The notes under the pieces are model-generated. The model was not told the origin of the DNA. It was given only the letters and a program-made list of their open reading frames with translations, and did no database searches. Source: Paragordius varius (Eukaryota > Nematomorpha). Taken from it: a stretch of 64,000 nt of DNA. Below, in pieces: positions 28,019-53,973 of this stretch (position 1 is its first letter; each line of letters begins with the position of its first letter). The stretch covers positions 6,262,001-6,326,000 of the forward strand of contig OZ176053.1 of NCBI GenBank assembly GCA_964247055.1, given 5' to 3'. A program made the translations under genes and the position numbers.

Positions 28019-29199
28019 AGCTATCGAATGATATATAACTCGTTAATATTTTTTTGCTGCGCACTGTGTAATAACAAAATTGCTAGTTAAATTGTGTTTT
28101 TATAAAAGATAATAATATCCTTATTAGTGTTAATGATTCAAAGTTATTTTTAAAACCGTTTTTGTTCACTGGCAAAGTTTTTTTATTGATTGGAATAATG
28201 TTTCGATTGACTGGCAAAACGTTTGGATTGCTGGGAAAACGTTTTTTTACTGGGAAATGAAATATATATAAATATATATTATGTAAATATTATTGGTTTG
28301 GCCCAGATACTAGGATACCATGGATTAAACGATATTATCTCTCTGTTGCTTTCCTGGTAGGTACAAGATTTTAAAATCTACAATAATTTGAAGATAAAGT
28401 TGTATTTCCGACGAATGGTTTAACGCAGCTTTAGCCATTTTCATGAAGGAGTCTTATTAGTTTATTAAAAATTGATATCTTTATGTCTAAATAATGAGAT
28501 GTCAGGGAAATGTCTCAAAAGCTTTTAAAAAAACATATAGACATTTAGCTAAAAAAAATTTGAGGCCGATCTCATATAATTATGGGTTCGTTGTTGACAA
28601 TTTTATTATTTCAAATAAATAGTGAATTATTTAAATACATTACGGAGCACTATTAGCCATATCTGTAAAATGGCTAAAAGGGTATTTATTTAATTTGCAT
28701 ATCGCCATGTGTGAGATTTTTTAGTAGTCGCATATTTTATTAAACATGCATTTTTTCCACAATTCGTAGGAAAGCTCCGCGAACGAACAAGAGAAAGCTT
28801 GGCGTTACCGCAACACGATTAACCTAGCTGATATGAGCATAATATATATTATGTGAACATATTTTTTGGCCTGTTCTTACAGGCTTGAATAAAACGGACA
28901 AAAGTTAAATTATTCTATTCTCGATGAAACCGGATATTTAAAATTATTTATTAAACGGGATACAAACCTGATTACAACAAACTTACCATAAGCCACCAAA
29001 TGCAAACGCTACCCTAAAAAGCGATGACCATAATAATTAATAACCTTGACTTTACTAATATATATTTTTTTTTAAAATAATATCCTTAGTGGTAAGATCA
29101 TATTTTGACAAAAGGCCATCCACTATCAAAAAAGTATCCGTTTTTATATATATAATATTGTATATAAAATTTATTTACATGGGTTGATTCATCAAAAAA
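28019..29199. other. Spacer between the foldback array and TMA7
   Basis: No supported gene. 28140-28260 contains a few degenerate copies of a motif like GACTGGCAAAACGTTT. A less A+T-rich patch near 28770-28890 includes the hairpin GCCTGTTCTTACAGGC. Neither has an evident function. Confidence 0.4.
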
Positions 29200-30367
<1,168 letters not shown>

Positions 30368-30616
30368 ATGTAACGAATATATGTGTGGTTTTGTGAGATC
30401 AACAAGTATATTTATTGAAAAAATAAAGGCTAAAAAACATAAGCGAATTGAATGGCTAATATTGTAAAAAAATGCAAATACATGGATAAGATCACATAAT
30501 ATAATATATATCATGCATATATTAAAAAATGTACAAAAGTTTATACAATAATAAATATTGGGTAAAACAATGTTTGTTTTCAAATCATAATATAGATAGC
30601 ATGGATTGATAAATAA
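30368..30616. other. Convergent 3' spacer, cyclin C / SMC1
   Basis: About 250 bp between the two stop codons. An AATAAA signal at 30421-30426 fits cyclin C polyadenylation; A+T-rich otherwise. Confidence 0.5.
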
Positions 30617-43761
<13,145 letters not shown>

Positions 43762-43836
43762 TTTTTAGCAGATGATATATCAACCGTTGTGGGGCAAATT
43801 AGCACTTTTGGACGTTAACATATGCAATAATATAAA
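43762..43836. promoter_or_regulatory. Shared divergent promoter, SMC1 / PFDN4
   Basis: 75 bp between divergent start codons. Slightly less A+T-rich than its surroundings (contains CAACCGTTGTGGGGCAAA). The call rests on arrangement only. Confidence 0.5.
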
Positions 43837-44767
43837 ATGCCTAAACAGGTAAAAAAATATTTAAAAAATTAGGACCATGATGTTGATATCACTAAAGAGG
43901 ACCAGGACAAGATAAATAAATTTGCTGCTGCGCATACCGAAGAACTTGAGTTAACTGCGGAACTAAAAATCTTAAATGTAATATTGTATATACTATTTTA
44001 TTTTTTTGGAAACTCTTAAATAATAATAATCCTATGCTTTTCTCATGATAATACCCTTTGTTGTGAAATATAATTTTATATTTTAAATATTTTATTCGAT
44101 CAAGTATTGTAATCGGCAAATATCATGAACCCCTCATAAAATCTGAAAAGGCCCTTTAAATTTCAAGATTTGATTTTATATCCGCTTTTATTGGATTATT
44201 TTTTGTAAACTTATAGAGATCATTTCAAATAAAAAACATTTAAGAGGTATGAAAGAAGTAAACAAGGTATTAAATAATAGTTTAAATGTAATGGGATAAA
44301 ATTAGAGAATAACCCGATTTTGCAGTATGTTTTTAAATAGTTTTTAGCTACCTAAAATTTAAATTTTCTTGGCGAAAGTGATTTTATAAAAAATAACATG
44401 GCTTCTTAAAAGGTTTTAATAAAATATATCTTACAAAACCATTTATTATAATTTATGCAAAAAATATGTTGCCTACCGTCACAAATATTTTTTTGACATA
44501 TTTTAGAAAGATATAGAATCGATTAAAGATGCCGGCGATGAGATTTTGGTCTCAGACGAAGAAAAAATTCCATATAGAATTGGTGACAATTTTGTCTTTC
44601 TTAAGCGAGAGGACATTGAAGCCAAGCTTGAGAAACAATGCGAAATATTTGCTAAAACGAAAAAGGACATCTCTAAAAAAATTGATGAATTGACCAAGTT
44701 AAAAGATTCTCTAAAGGCACAACTTACCGCTAAACTTGGATCTAGCATTAATTTATCTGTTGATTAA
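43837..44767 (+). CDS. PFDN4: Prefoldin subunit 4, 3 exons
   Basis: Prefoldin is the hexameric co-chaperone that passes unfolded actin and tubulin to the CCT chaperonin. Exons: 43837-43848 (only MPKQ), 43873-43977, 44507-44767; 125 codons against 134 in human. DITKEDQDKINKFA matches human TFEDQQKINKFA; IPYRIGDNFVFL matches IPYQIGDVFISH; LTAKLGSSINLSVD matches LYAKFGSNINLEAD. The two terminal coiled-coil helices flank the beta-hairpin segment IPYRIGDNF, as usual for a beta-class subunit. The 12-nt first exon is followed by a 24-nt intron. The alternative of starting inside exon 2 would lose the upstream ATG and is not needed. Confidence 0.95.
43849..43872 (+). other. PFDN4: Ultrashort intron, 24 nt (PFDN4 intron 1)
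   Basis: GTAAAAAAAT...AAATTAG. It separates a 12-nt coding exon from exon 2. Unspliced, an in-frame stop follows the ATG at once. Confidence 0.85.
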
Positions 44768-45420
44768 TTGCAAATATATTTACAAATTTTTGTATATTTG
44801 TGATTTATTTGCCTTTTTCGAAAAATTATTTGTATTCTTGCATATATGCACAGCTTGTCAATAAAATATTTCATTTTATAATATTCGGCTTCTCTATCTA
44901 ATATCCATTCAACCATAATCCATTTAATTATTTATAAGTAGCCAGCAATACGAAGCCGTAAAAGGTAATAAAATGAATATTAAATATATGGACGAACATT
45001 AAGTTATTGGTTCTTTTTCGATAATCCACCACTTCAATATTTATATCAACGGTCAGAAAATATTTATTTTCAGTAAAGTACCAAGGATTTTTATTTTATA
45101 GTTAATTTAAATTGATTTGGAATAAAATAAAATGGTTTTATTTAACCTAATGTAAAGTAACAATTATTTTGTTATAAACAGTTTAAACGGAAATTTGGCG
45201 TACATATGTGATATAAGGAAAAGTTTAAAACTAAGTTAATGTCAAATTAATAATGTCAAGTTTGGAGGGTAAACCAATATCATATTTCGGCAAAATTTTT
45301 ATATTTTAAAACTAGATTTAAATAATCATAATTCCATGATTAATTTGCCATAGTAACCTTTTAATTCTTTAAATTTTATAGATTATCACATAATATTATC
45401 GGACGTGATTAAAATAAATA
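44768..45420. other. PFDN4 3' region and spacer
   Basis: A+T-rich; AATAAA at about 44861-44866 fits PFDN4 polyadenylation. No further gene seen. Confidence 0.5.
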
Positions 45421-45687
45421 ATGAACGATATTATGTTCAATAGCATCGACATATTTCAATCTAATATAAATTTGCCTGTTATAAATAATAGGCGTTCCAA
45501 GGATTTGTTTCCTTTGGGCGAGATTTTAACTAACTTAAAAATACCCACAGTGCCTTTGTTTACTGCAAAACATGCGAACTTGGGGAAAATTGGATTTAAT
45601 ATACCAGACATCAAGCCTTATATTGTTTTTACAAGTTTAGATCTAAGTAAACACAATTCTGTGGCTAAGCTGAATAATCTTACATAA
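45421..45687 (+). CDS. Unrecognised 88-codon open frame
   Basis: An ATG-initiated frame of 88 aa with balanced, non-repetitive composition (segments NRRSKDLFPLGEILTNLKIP, GKIGFNIPDIKPYIVFTSLD). I do not recognise the family. It could be a small single-exon gene or the first exon of the plus-strand gene whose later pieces may be at 46715-47149 and 52842-53075. A donor near its end (TCT|GTGGCT, in phase 0) is possible but weak. No signal peptide or membrane segment is visible. Confidence 0.4.
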   Translation: MNDIMFNSIDIFQSNINLPVINNRRSKDLFPLGEILTNLKIPTVPLFTAKHANLGKIGFNIPDIKPYIVFTSLDLSKHNSVAKLNNLT

Positions 45688-46714
45688 TTAATACTATATT
45701 ATATTAAAAATGTAAAATGTTGGTTTTAAATCAATTTTCCGTAAAATGTCAAGGCTTTTTTAAAAGTGGAATTTTTTATTCATTTATAAAGGCGCTAAGC
45801 ATGGCAGAGCCATTTTATTTAAGCCCTGTATTAAGCCGCTGCCCATAAAATCACATTTTGCAAAAAACTTAGTCCCCTAAAAATATTTTGAGGCAATTTA
45901 TTGAAAAAACTTATAACCATATGTATTAATGGCAAATATTTTAGTTAGCCGCTTTTTATTAGTCCCTAATTAGGGATCCCAATATGTAAAACCTACAACA
46001 TAGTTATAAAAAAACTTTCTTCTAAGCACCCTCCTATGTAAATGCCTCCAAACAAAAAATACCTTTATGATATTAATAAGATTTTTATTGCTTTTACATA
46101 AATAATGTTACAAATTATCGGGACCATATAATAGAGAACAACTTGTGAGCAAACATTTTTACTAAATATGTTGATATTTTAACTGTTAATTAATATTAAT
46201 CCCTTTATGATTATCAATGCTAGAAAATATGTAATATAACACAACGGATATCAAATTTGTAAAATCCTGCTAAAATAAAACACCATCGAATTATATACAT
46301 AAAAGCAAACTGTAGTTTAACCATATCTCTCAATATTAAAAATCTGGTTATAATATAATTCACTAGCTGTGCCCTGTCGACCTCGGTGACATGAGGAAAT
46401 AAAAAGATTATATGTTCAAACATAAATGAATAAATGTCATATAGAAAATGATTTAGGATACTATCATCGCGGAACTTTTATAAAATGAGGTTAAAACGTG
46501 AGGCAATGCTCTGGGGCCCTTGTGAAATATAAAATTTTGTATCCTATGTGGGCCCACTTTGGCAAAATTGCTTCATAACATGATTTATTTTTTCCTATGT
46601 GTATGTAGTGAAGGGGCTTTTTAAAAAATAAATTGTTCCAAAAATTGACCATAATCTGGGATTATTACGCGTTTCGATATGCAAATCGAGAACTTATGTT
46701 AATTGCGACTGACA

Positions 46715-47149
46715 ATGGATGAAGATTACGAAATGTATATAAGGTCAAAATTATATGGGACAATTCCAGAAAATTACCTAATAGATACATTTTTATTATT
46801 GGCTGGCGGATTTTATGTCTAGTAGAGTTCTACAACGGCTGATAAGCGTTGACTATAATATTTTATTCGATAACACAAATATGAAAGCGCTTTATAATCT
46901 CTTATTTATAAAAATAGTGTTAATAATAAAATAATAAACTTTCATACCTTTACGAAATTTTGTTTTCAAAATCTTTTTAGGAGGGACTTGTATGTTGTTG
47001 AAAATTTGATTTTACGAGAGGATGGGCAGAATACAAGACTACTAAAGGCTAGACTAGACCATAATCGATCATTAATAAAAATTTTTTTGTTAATTAATAA
47101 GGCCTACATGTTATCCGATAAAATGCTTTTAAATACTTATAATTTTTAA
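46715..47149 (+). CDS. Candidate multi-exon coding region, unrecognised
   Basis: An ATG opens MDEDYEMYIRSKLYGTIPEN and continues IDTFLLLAGGFYV before a stop. Excising a 25-nt GT-AG segment (46822-46846) gives a further open stretch, VDYNILFDNTNMKALYNLLF. A second intron (46919-46980, 62 nt) would lead to RDLYVVENLILREDGQNTRL and AYMLSDKMLLNTYNF, ending about 47149. The residues look protein-like and the first intron has the length class of the proven ones, but no homologous family is recognised. Exon chaining is therefore inference. Confidence 0.35.
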
Positions 47150-48116
47150 AAAACCACTATTTCTACATGGGATTGGTGAAACTTAGGGGCTAATGGGTTG
47201 CCCACACACGCATTCATAAAGGAAAAATTCATCATCGAATACACGTTTTCTGAATTGCTTAAAGCCCAGATTTATGTATTTATGGTATTAAGATACAATT
47301 AGAATAATATTGATCTTTGGTGTGTAGTCATTAATAGGGGTTCGAAGGCTATTGAGAATAATAAAATAGCGTTTTGACGTCAACGGGGCGGAGAGATTTT
47401 TTTGATTATTGATACTTCAACTAAAAAACTGTATAAGCCAATATTTTAAGTTCCAAAATATATTCAAATTACATATTTCGTTAAGCGTTATGACTGAATA
47501 AGCACTCTTATAACACTACGTACCAAAATGATAGCTCCACAAAAACTTATTTAAAAAACACATATATGGTTAAGGTGACCAGACGTCCCGCTTTTGGCGG
47601 GACAGTCCCGCTTTTTCAAACTTTGTCCCGCGTCCCGCTACGTTTTTAAAATGTCCCGCTTTTTCACGATTATATAAAAAAATTTTTTTTAATACAAATA
47701 AATTTTTTATCATTAAATATCTTTAAAATCTATATAAATTTTAAATTAAAATTTTTTAATTTTAAATTAAAAATATTTATTTTTTTCGAATTTATATCAT
47801 ATGATTATACTTCCTTCCTACTACTACTGTCATCATTATCAAACAGCCAAGTTAATACCACAAATCTCTAGATTAAAAGATAAATTGATACTACAAATCG
47901 GTACCTTACACGTTTATTCCAGAAAATTAAGGTAATATAATATTTATTATACTAATATTTTAGTTATATTACTTGCCAACATTATTAAAAAGCCAAATTA
48001 ATACCACAAATCGGTAGCTTAAAAGACAAATTGATACCACAAATCTGTAGCTTACACGTTTATTCCAGAAAATTAAGGTAATATAATATTTATTATACTA
48101 ATAGTAGTTTATAAAT

Positions 48117-49885
48117 ATGAGCACAAAAAGAGGTTGTAAATTCAACGATGATTTAATGAAAGATTTTCCTTTCACAAAAAAACGAAAAATGAATCATCTG
48201 TTAAATGTCTTATATGCGAGGGGGAATTCACCCTAGCACATGGCGGCAAGCATGATATTACAAAATATGGAAACATAGAAACATAAAAAACGTTTAGATA
48301 TGGCGGCATCATCTTACAAAATGAGCGATTTTTTTCGAAAAACCGCTTTTGGAGAGGAAAAGAATTTGGCACTAGCTGAGGGCGTGTTATCTTTTCACGC
48401 CGTTAATCACAATCATTCCTTTAGATTTATGGACTGTACCTCACAGGTTTTTCGTATTCCATAAAAAATTTACATGTGCCCATACAAAGGCTGAAGCCAT
48501 TAACAATGTCCTTTCGCCACATGCATTTTCTGAAATACAGAAAGATCTGCTGAAAATTAATTTCCTATCCCTATACTCTGATGCATTAAATCACCATGAA
48601 ACAAAATTAATGCCCATTTTAATAAGATATTATGATTCAGAAACCGGAGTAAAAATTAAAATTTTAGATTTAATTTATCTACGCGAAATTCCGATATATT
48701 TACTTCAATAATCCATTTTCTAGAAAAAAATAATTTAAAAGACAAAATTATGGCACATTGCGCTGACAACACCAATACGAACTTTGGGGGATAGGAGGGG
48801 AAAAAATATTTTTTATAAATTAACAGATAATCTTAATCAAAACATTATTGTCGTTGGGTGTGCAGCGTATATAATACACAACGCTATTTAAACAGCTGCT
48901 GATTTGTTACCCCTAGATGTAGAAAATGTAGTTGTTAAAATATATTCCTATTTTTAAACGGTACGTGTTGAAACGCTTAAAGAATTCTGTGAAAATGCAG
49001 AAGTTCATATCAAATGCTTGGATATTGTAAAACTCGTTGGTTAGCTTTTATGCCAGCTATCGAATTTTAAAAATGTATGATTCTTTAAAATCTTTTTTTT
49101 ATCACAGGACAAATGTCCTACAACTTTAAAAAGTTTTTTGAAAGTGATTCTTCAAAAATATGGTTAGAATTCTTACATAATGAAGCTTCCCTCTTTCAAA
49201 ATGTTATTAAATTTATAGAATGTGACAGAATTTCGGCAATCGAAGTAGCCAATGAAGTTAGTAACCTGATATTCCAATGTCAAGAACGGTTGTTTGAAAA
49301 TAATTTTATACCATTAACCATCTGCATTATAATACATAATTTAGAAAAACAAGGCTTAATAAATCGCCAAGATATCCTGTACATATAAAAATGTTTTATA
49401 CAAACTGTAAAGATTATTTGGAAGACTGGACGACGCAATTCAATTAAATTGATTATTTTCATTGGATAACATCAAAATCAGAATTTAATTGGTGCGATGT
49501 TAAAAAATTATTTGATTATATCTGCTCCCAAAAATTCTCAAAAAATCTTTCTGAAAATGATCTTTTTTCTGAAGTATCATTAGTAAAAAGATACATTAAT
49601 AATGAAAAGCTTAAATTATGGACAAAAGAAAAATATACAGTAGAAAAGAAATGGTTGGACATATTTCATCATTTTGGAACAAACTATGTTTTATACAATA
49701 ATTTTTTAAAAACTGTGGGATTCGCACTATCTTTACCTGGAACCAACGCTGCTACTGAGCGCGTTTTTTCCACAGTAAATCAGGTGTGGACATCGGAAAA
49801 ATCAAATTTATATGTTGAAACTTTAAAGGCCGTTTTATCTGTCAAATATAATTTGACAAATGTGAAGACTTCTGCAATATTTTAA
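48117..49885 (+). pseudogene. hAT transposase relic
   Basis: It begins ATG-STKRGCKFNDDLMKDFPF, a start typical of this hAT branch. The longest intact pieces are 49113-49388 (CDRISAIEVANEVSNLIFQC region) and 49655-49885 (dimerisation domain ending LKAVLSVKYNLT). The catalytic middle is fragmented by stops such as those near 48290 and 48890. Confidence 0.85.
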
Positions 49886-50269
49886 AAAATGATGACAATC
49901 TGATAAAACGCATTCACTCAAACAAAAAATATACCAAAGAATAAAATATTTTCTTATATTTATAAGTTTTGTTAAAAAATAAACAAAATGACTTAAAATA
50001 TTGTATAAGTCTTCATAATTTGTCAAATTATATTTGAACACATAAAATGGCTTTTATTCAATTTAAATTTGATTCCGTGTCTCACTTAATTTACTGTGGA
50101 AAACGCATTAAATACAGTGGTTTAGGAAAAGATAATGCAAATTCTACAATTAAATAATTTTTGTATGGAACATAATTTGTTTAAAAATGATTATTTTAAC
50201 CATTTATATCCTACGTATTTTTTATGTTGTCCATAATATAAGTTTTCATTCAATTTATTTATTTAATAA

Positions 50270-50740
50270 TGAGACTCCATAAAAAAGTGTCATTGTGCAC
50301 CGTCTTGTCTTCCAAACAATCGTTTCTGTTTGTATAAAACATTTAAAAGCTGGCTATTCATTAAGCCTTGTTTGTCTAGATGCTTTATTATATTGCGATT
50401 AGGTATTGGTATAAAATTATTTTCCCTTTTTTGACTTGGAATTTTGACCTTTGTCCTGTGATAAATAGGATTCTAGGAGATCACATTTTTATAAATATTT
50501 CAATCGCTGGCAAAAGAGCTAACCAACAGTTTTATTATATCCAAGCATTTTAACATCTATATTTCCCACATCCAGGGTTAACAAATCAGTAGCTGTTTGA
50601 ATAGCGTTGTGTATCTGCCAATAATTTTTTCATTAAGATTCTTCGCTAAATTGTTAAAAATATTTTTTGTGCCGCTTCTTGCATCACCCAGCGCACTTAG
50701 TGATGATTTCGACTTTATTATTTTTTTCTAGGATATTATC
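50270..50740 (-). pseudogene. Inverted fragment of hAT transposase inside the same element
   Basis: Read on the minus strand, this segment matches pieces of the plus-strand relic in order. CACAACGCTATTCAAACAGC corresponds to about 48880-48900, TGCTTGGATATAATAAAACT to about 49015-49035, and CAAACAAGGCTTAATGAAT to about 49347-49365. It is internally deleted and diverged, so a second hAT copy (or part of one) inserted or recombined here in inverse orientation. Confidence 0.7.
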
Positions 50741-50956
50741 ACTTCACTCTTTGTTCGTGCACATGTAAATTTATTGAATAAGGTACAAACAACCTGTAAG
50801 GTACAAATTTTTTTACATATATAATGTATTTGTGTTAAAAATAAATAAATATTAGAATAAATTTTGTGTATTAATTTTTGGTTGTACCCCCCAATGACCC
50901 CCTATCAGATTTGTCCCGCTTTTTCCTTCAAAAAATCTGGTCACCTTATATATGGT

Positions 50957-52841
50957 ATATAAGTTTGCAATTAAAAAAACTATGCATACTCCTTCCTGAT
51001 TTATAAAAAATAGATATATTAACAATCTAGAAATTCTCTTGTAAAGCCACTTGGGAAACAATTTATGATAAGGAAGGTCAATTAATGCCAGACAGATAAA
51101 GCCCATAAAAATTTCTATTAGAAAAAATATATATTCTGATAGAAAAATGTATCTGGAAATTTTCTGCCTTAGGAGTCTTAAAAAAATATACATATTTAGT
51201 TGCTCCATATCTAAAAATAAAATTGCACAGTATGCTAAATAAAGTTTTTTTTAGTAAAACCTCTATAATTTTTTCCTAAAAATATATTTAAAATATACCT
51301 AATACGACATTTAAAAGGGATTTTTTATCATATTTTAATTTTTTATTTTAGGGTAATAAGGTCCAATTTTTAGACCCATCTAAAATGGGTTAGTTTTGTT
51401 AAAATAAACGCAAAAATGACGAAAGACGAATAATTTTTTTAATGTATGCCAGAAGAGTGATCAAACCGCGGCCCATGAGCCGCATGCGGCCCTACTCCCT
51501 GAATTATTTATAAAATTGATGTATTTATTTTTAGTATATATCGGCAAATGTCAGACAGATATAAAATATTTATTGGCGTTATGTGGTTCGCGGCCTATTG
51601 ATACAAGATAAATATTTTTTGCGGGCTGTAAATTTTTTGGGTGAGTAACATTGTGCTAGATTGTGATATCAAAAAAAATATTTTTGAAAATAATGCATAT
51701 TTTGTTTAAAAATTTAATTTTTAACAAAATTTTGATGCTAACACCTAAAGATATTACACATACCTTTTATATAATTCAATGTCGCTAAACATTTTTGTCA
51801 TCTCAGTGTTTGGATTAAAACTTCGTTACTTCAAAATTAAGTAAGTGAAAAACACATTTTATATTTTATTAAATTTGAGGACAAATATTTTAATCAAAGT
51901 TTTGAGTAGATAGAAATGTTCACCATCATCGAATTAAAAAAGAGTATTTATTTAATTTTAAGTGTTTATCTCAGTTCTACCCAAAATACGGTTCACCAAA
52001 ATTTTGAAAAAAAGTAAATTTTTAAACAAATTATGCATTTTTTTAAAAAAATTTTCATGTCATGAGCTCCCTTATTAAAATTATATCCGGGATATCTAAG
52101 TATTTTGTGGATATTTCAATAAAGTTTCCTATGACATGTCCGAAAATTTAAAACTTTCGGAGTCTTATCTAAAAATTAAGACTTAATAAAAATATGATTT
52201 TACTCGTGTATACTCTCCTCCATATTTTAATAATGATTTGGAGTAAATCATTTAACTTTCACCATACTTAATTTAGCAAAGGAAAATCATCCGTAATAGT
52301 AAAAAACCTTCACCTTAATGTATAGTTATTTTTAGACCTATTATGCTGTTATTTAATTTACCAGTCGGTTGGAATTATATTAAGTCAGTGATATATATTA
52401 AAATTACCGTCTAATTTTTTTGTGGATCCTTATGTACTTTAATAATGACGATAGATATATTTACCAACTATACATACATCACAAATATAAATGTTTGGTA
52501 AAAAGAGACCTTTAAGGCAAAACATTAAGCGAATTCCTTTTCGTTCATTTAAGTATTTTAACTCAATATAATTCTGTTAAGATATTAGCCAATTACCAAC
52601 CGTCTGAAAAAATAATTCACTTTTTAATGACGAATGCGTACAAATCTGTTTTTACTTTGTATATAGCAAAACTGCTCAATCATCATTTTGATTTTTTAGA
52701 AATTAATTTATTGCCAACATTCAATATATTTTCCTAATATCATATTTTAAATACAGAGCTTGCAGCCAGAGTAAAATGATTCAGCTATAGTGGAAACAAA
52801 ATACTTTATTAATATTAAATGGTGATTAAATTTTATTTTAG
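50957..52841. other. Gene-free spacer with a small hAT-like MITE
   Basis: No supported coding exon. It includes the MITE relic at 51450-51655. The minus-strand open frame at 50852-51208 is hydrophobic by virtue of A+T bias and overlaps the hAT end, so it is not called. Confidence 0.45.
51450..51655. mobile_element. hAT-like non-autonomous relic
   Basis: It opens CAGAAGAGTGATCAAACCGC and GGCCCATGAGCCGCATGCGG, the GC-rich head typical of several hAT MITE families, and closes with a poor inverted copy (TGAGTAACATTGTG). No target duplication found; the right end is approximate. Confidence 0.5.
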
Positions 52842-53075
52842 CGTTTAGAAAAGGCTGTTAAACTCGTAAATGGTTTGTTTGAGTTGAATTATTACTTTTC
52901 TATGAAATTGGAAATAGTTAAGAAAGAAATTTTATACCGCATCTCTAAATTACTCAAGGTGTTTAATCCAGATATTGTTATAATCTCAAATAATCAAGGA
53001 CATCCGCATTCGATAAAAAATCGAACACTATTAATAATTATGATGCGATTTAAAAGTATTTTAGAGTATATATAA
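52842..53075 (+). CDS. Candidate terminal coding exon, unrecognised
   Basis: It follows a good acceptor (TTTTATTTTAG) and reads RLEKAVKLVNGLFELNYYF, then IVKKEILYRISKLLKVFNPD, ending FKSILEYI and a stop only 13 bp before the RPS8 stop on the other strand. Mostly helical and charged. I do not recognise a family. The upstream exon is not certain; pieces at 45421-45687 or 46715-47149 are candidates, with the hAT element then lying in an intron. Confidence 0.4.
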   Translation, partial: RLEKAVKLVNGLFELNYYFSMKLEIVKKEILYRISKLLKVFNPDIVIISNNQGHPHSIKNRTLLIIMMRFKSILEYI

Positions 53076-53088
53076 ATAATTATAACAT

Positions 53089-53973
<885 letters not shown>

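Larger units (their letters stand above)
47571..50948 (+). mobile_element. Decayed hAT DNA transposon with BED zinc finger
   Basis: The ends are TAAGGTGACCAGA and TCTGGTCACCTTA, a 13-bp perfect inverted repeat, flanked by identical 8-bp target duplications TATATGGT (47563-47570 and 50949-50956). Both ends carry repeated GTCCCGC blocks. The 3378-bp interior holds a plus-strand transposase relic (about 48117-49885): a BED-type finger (CLIC...HGGKHD), IQKDLLKINFLSLYSDALNH, and a hAT C-terminal dimerisation block LSLPGTNAATERVFSTVNQ. Several in-frame stops and frame changes interrupt it, so it cannot make transposase. A direct duplication (about 47850-47965 and 47990-48107) precedes the gene. An inverted, internally deleted piece of transposase lies downstream. 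Confidence 0.9.

Noticed and set aside
45421-53075. Joining 45421-45646 to 52842-53075 as a two-exon gene through the donor CTAA|GTAAAC
   Set aside because: Phases disagree (1 into 0), so this specific join is not possible. Other joins are unproven.
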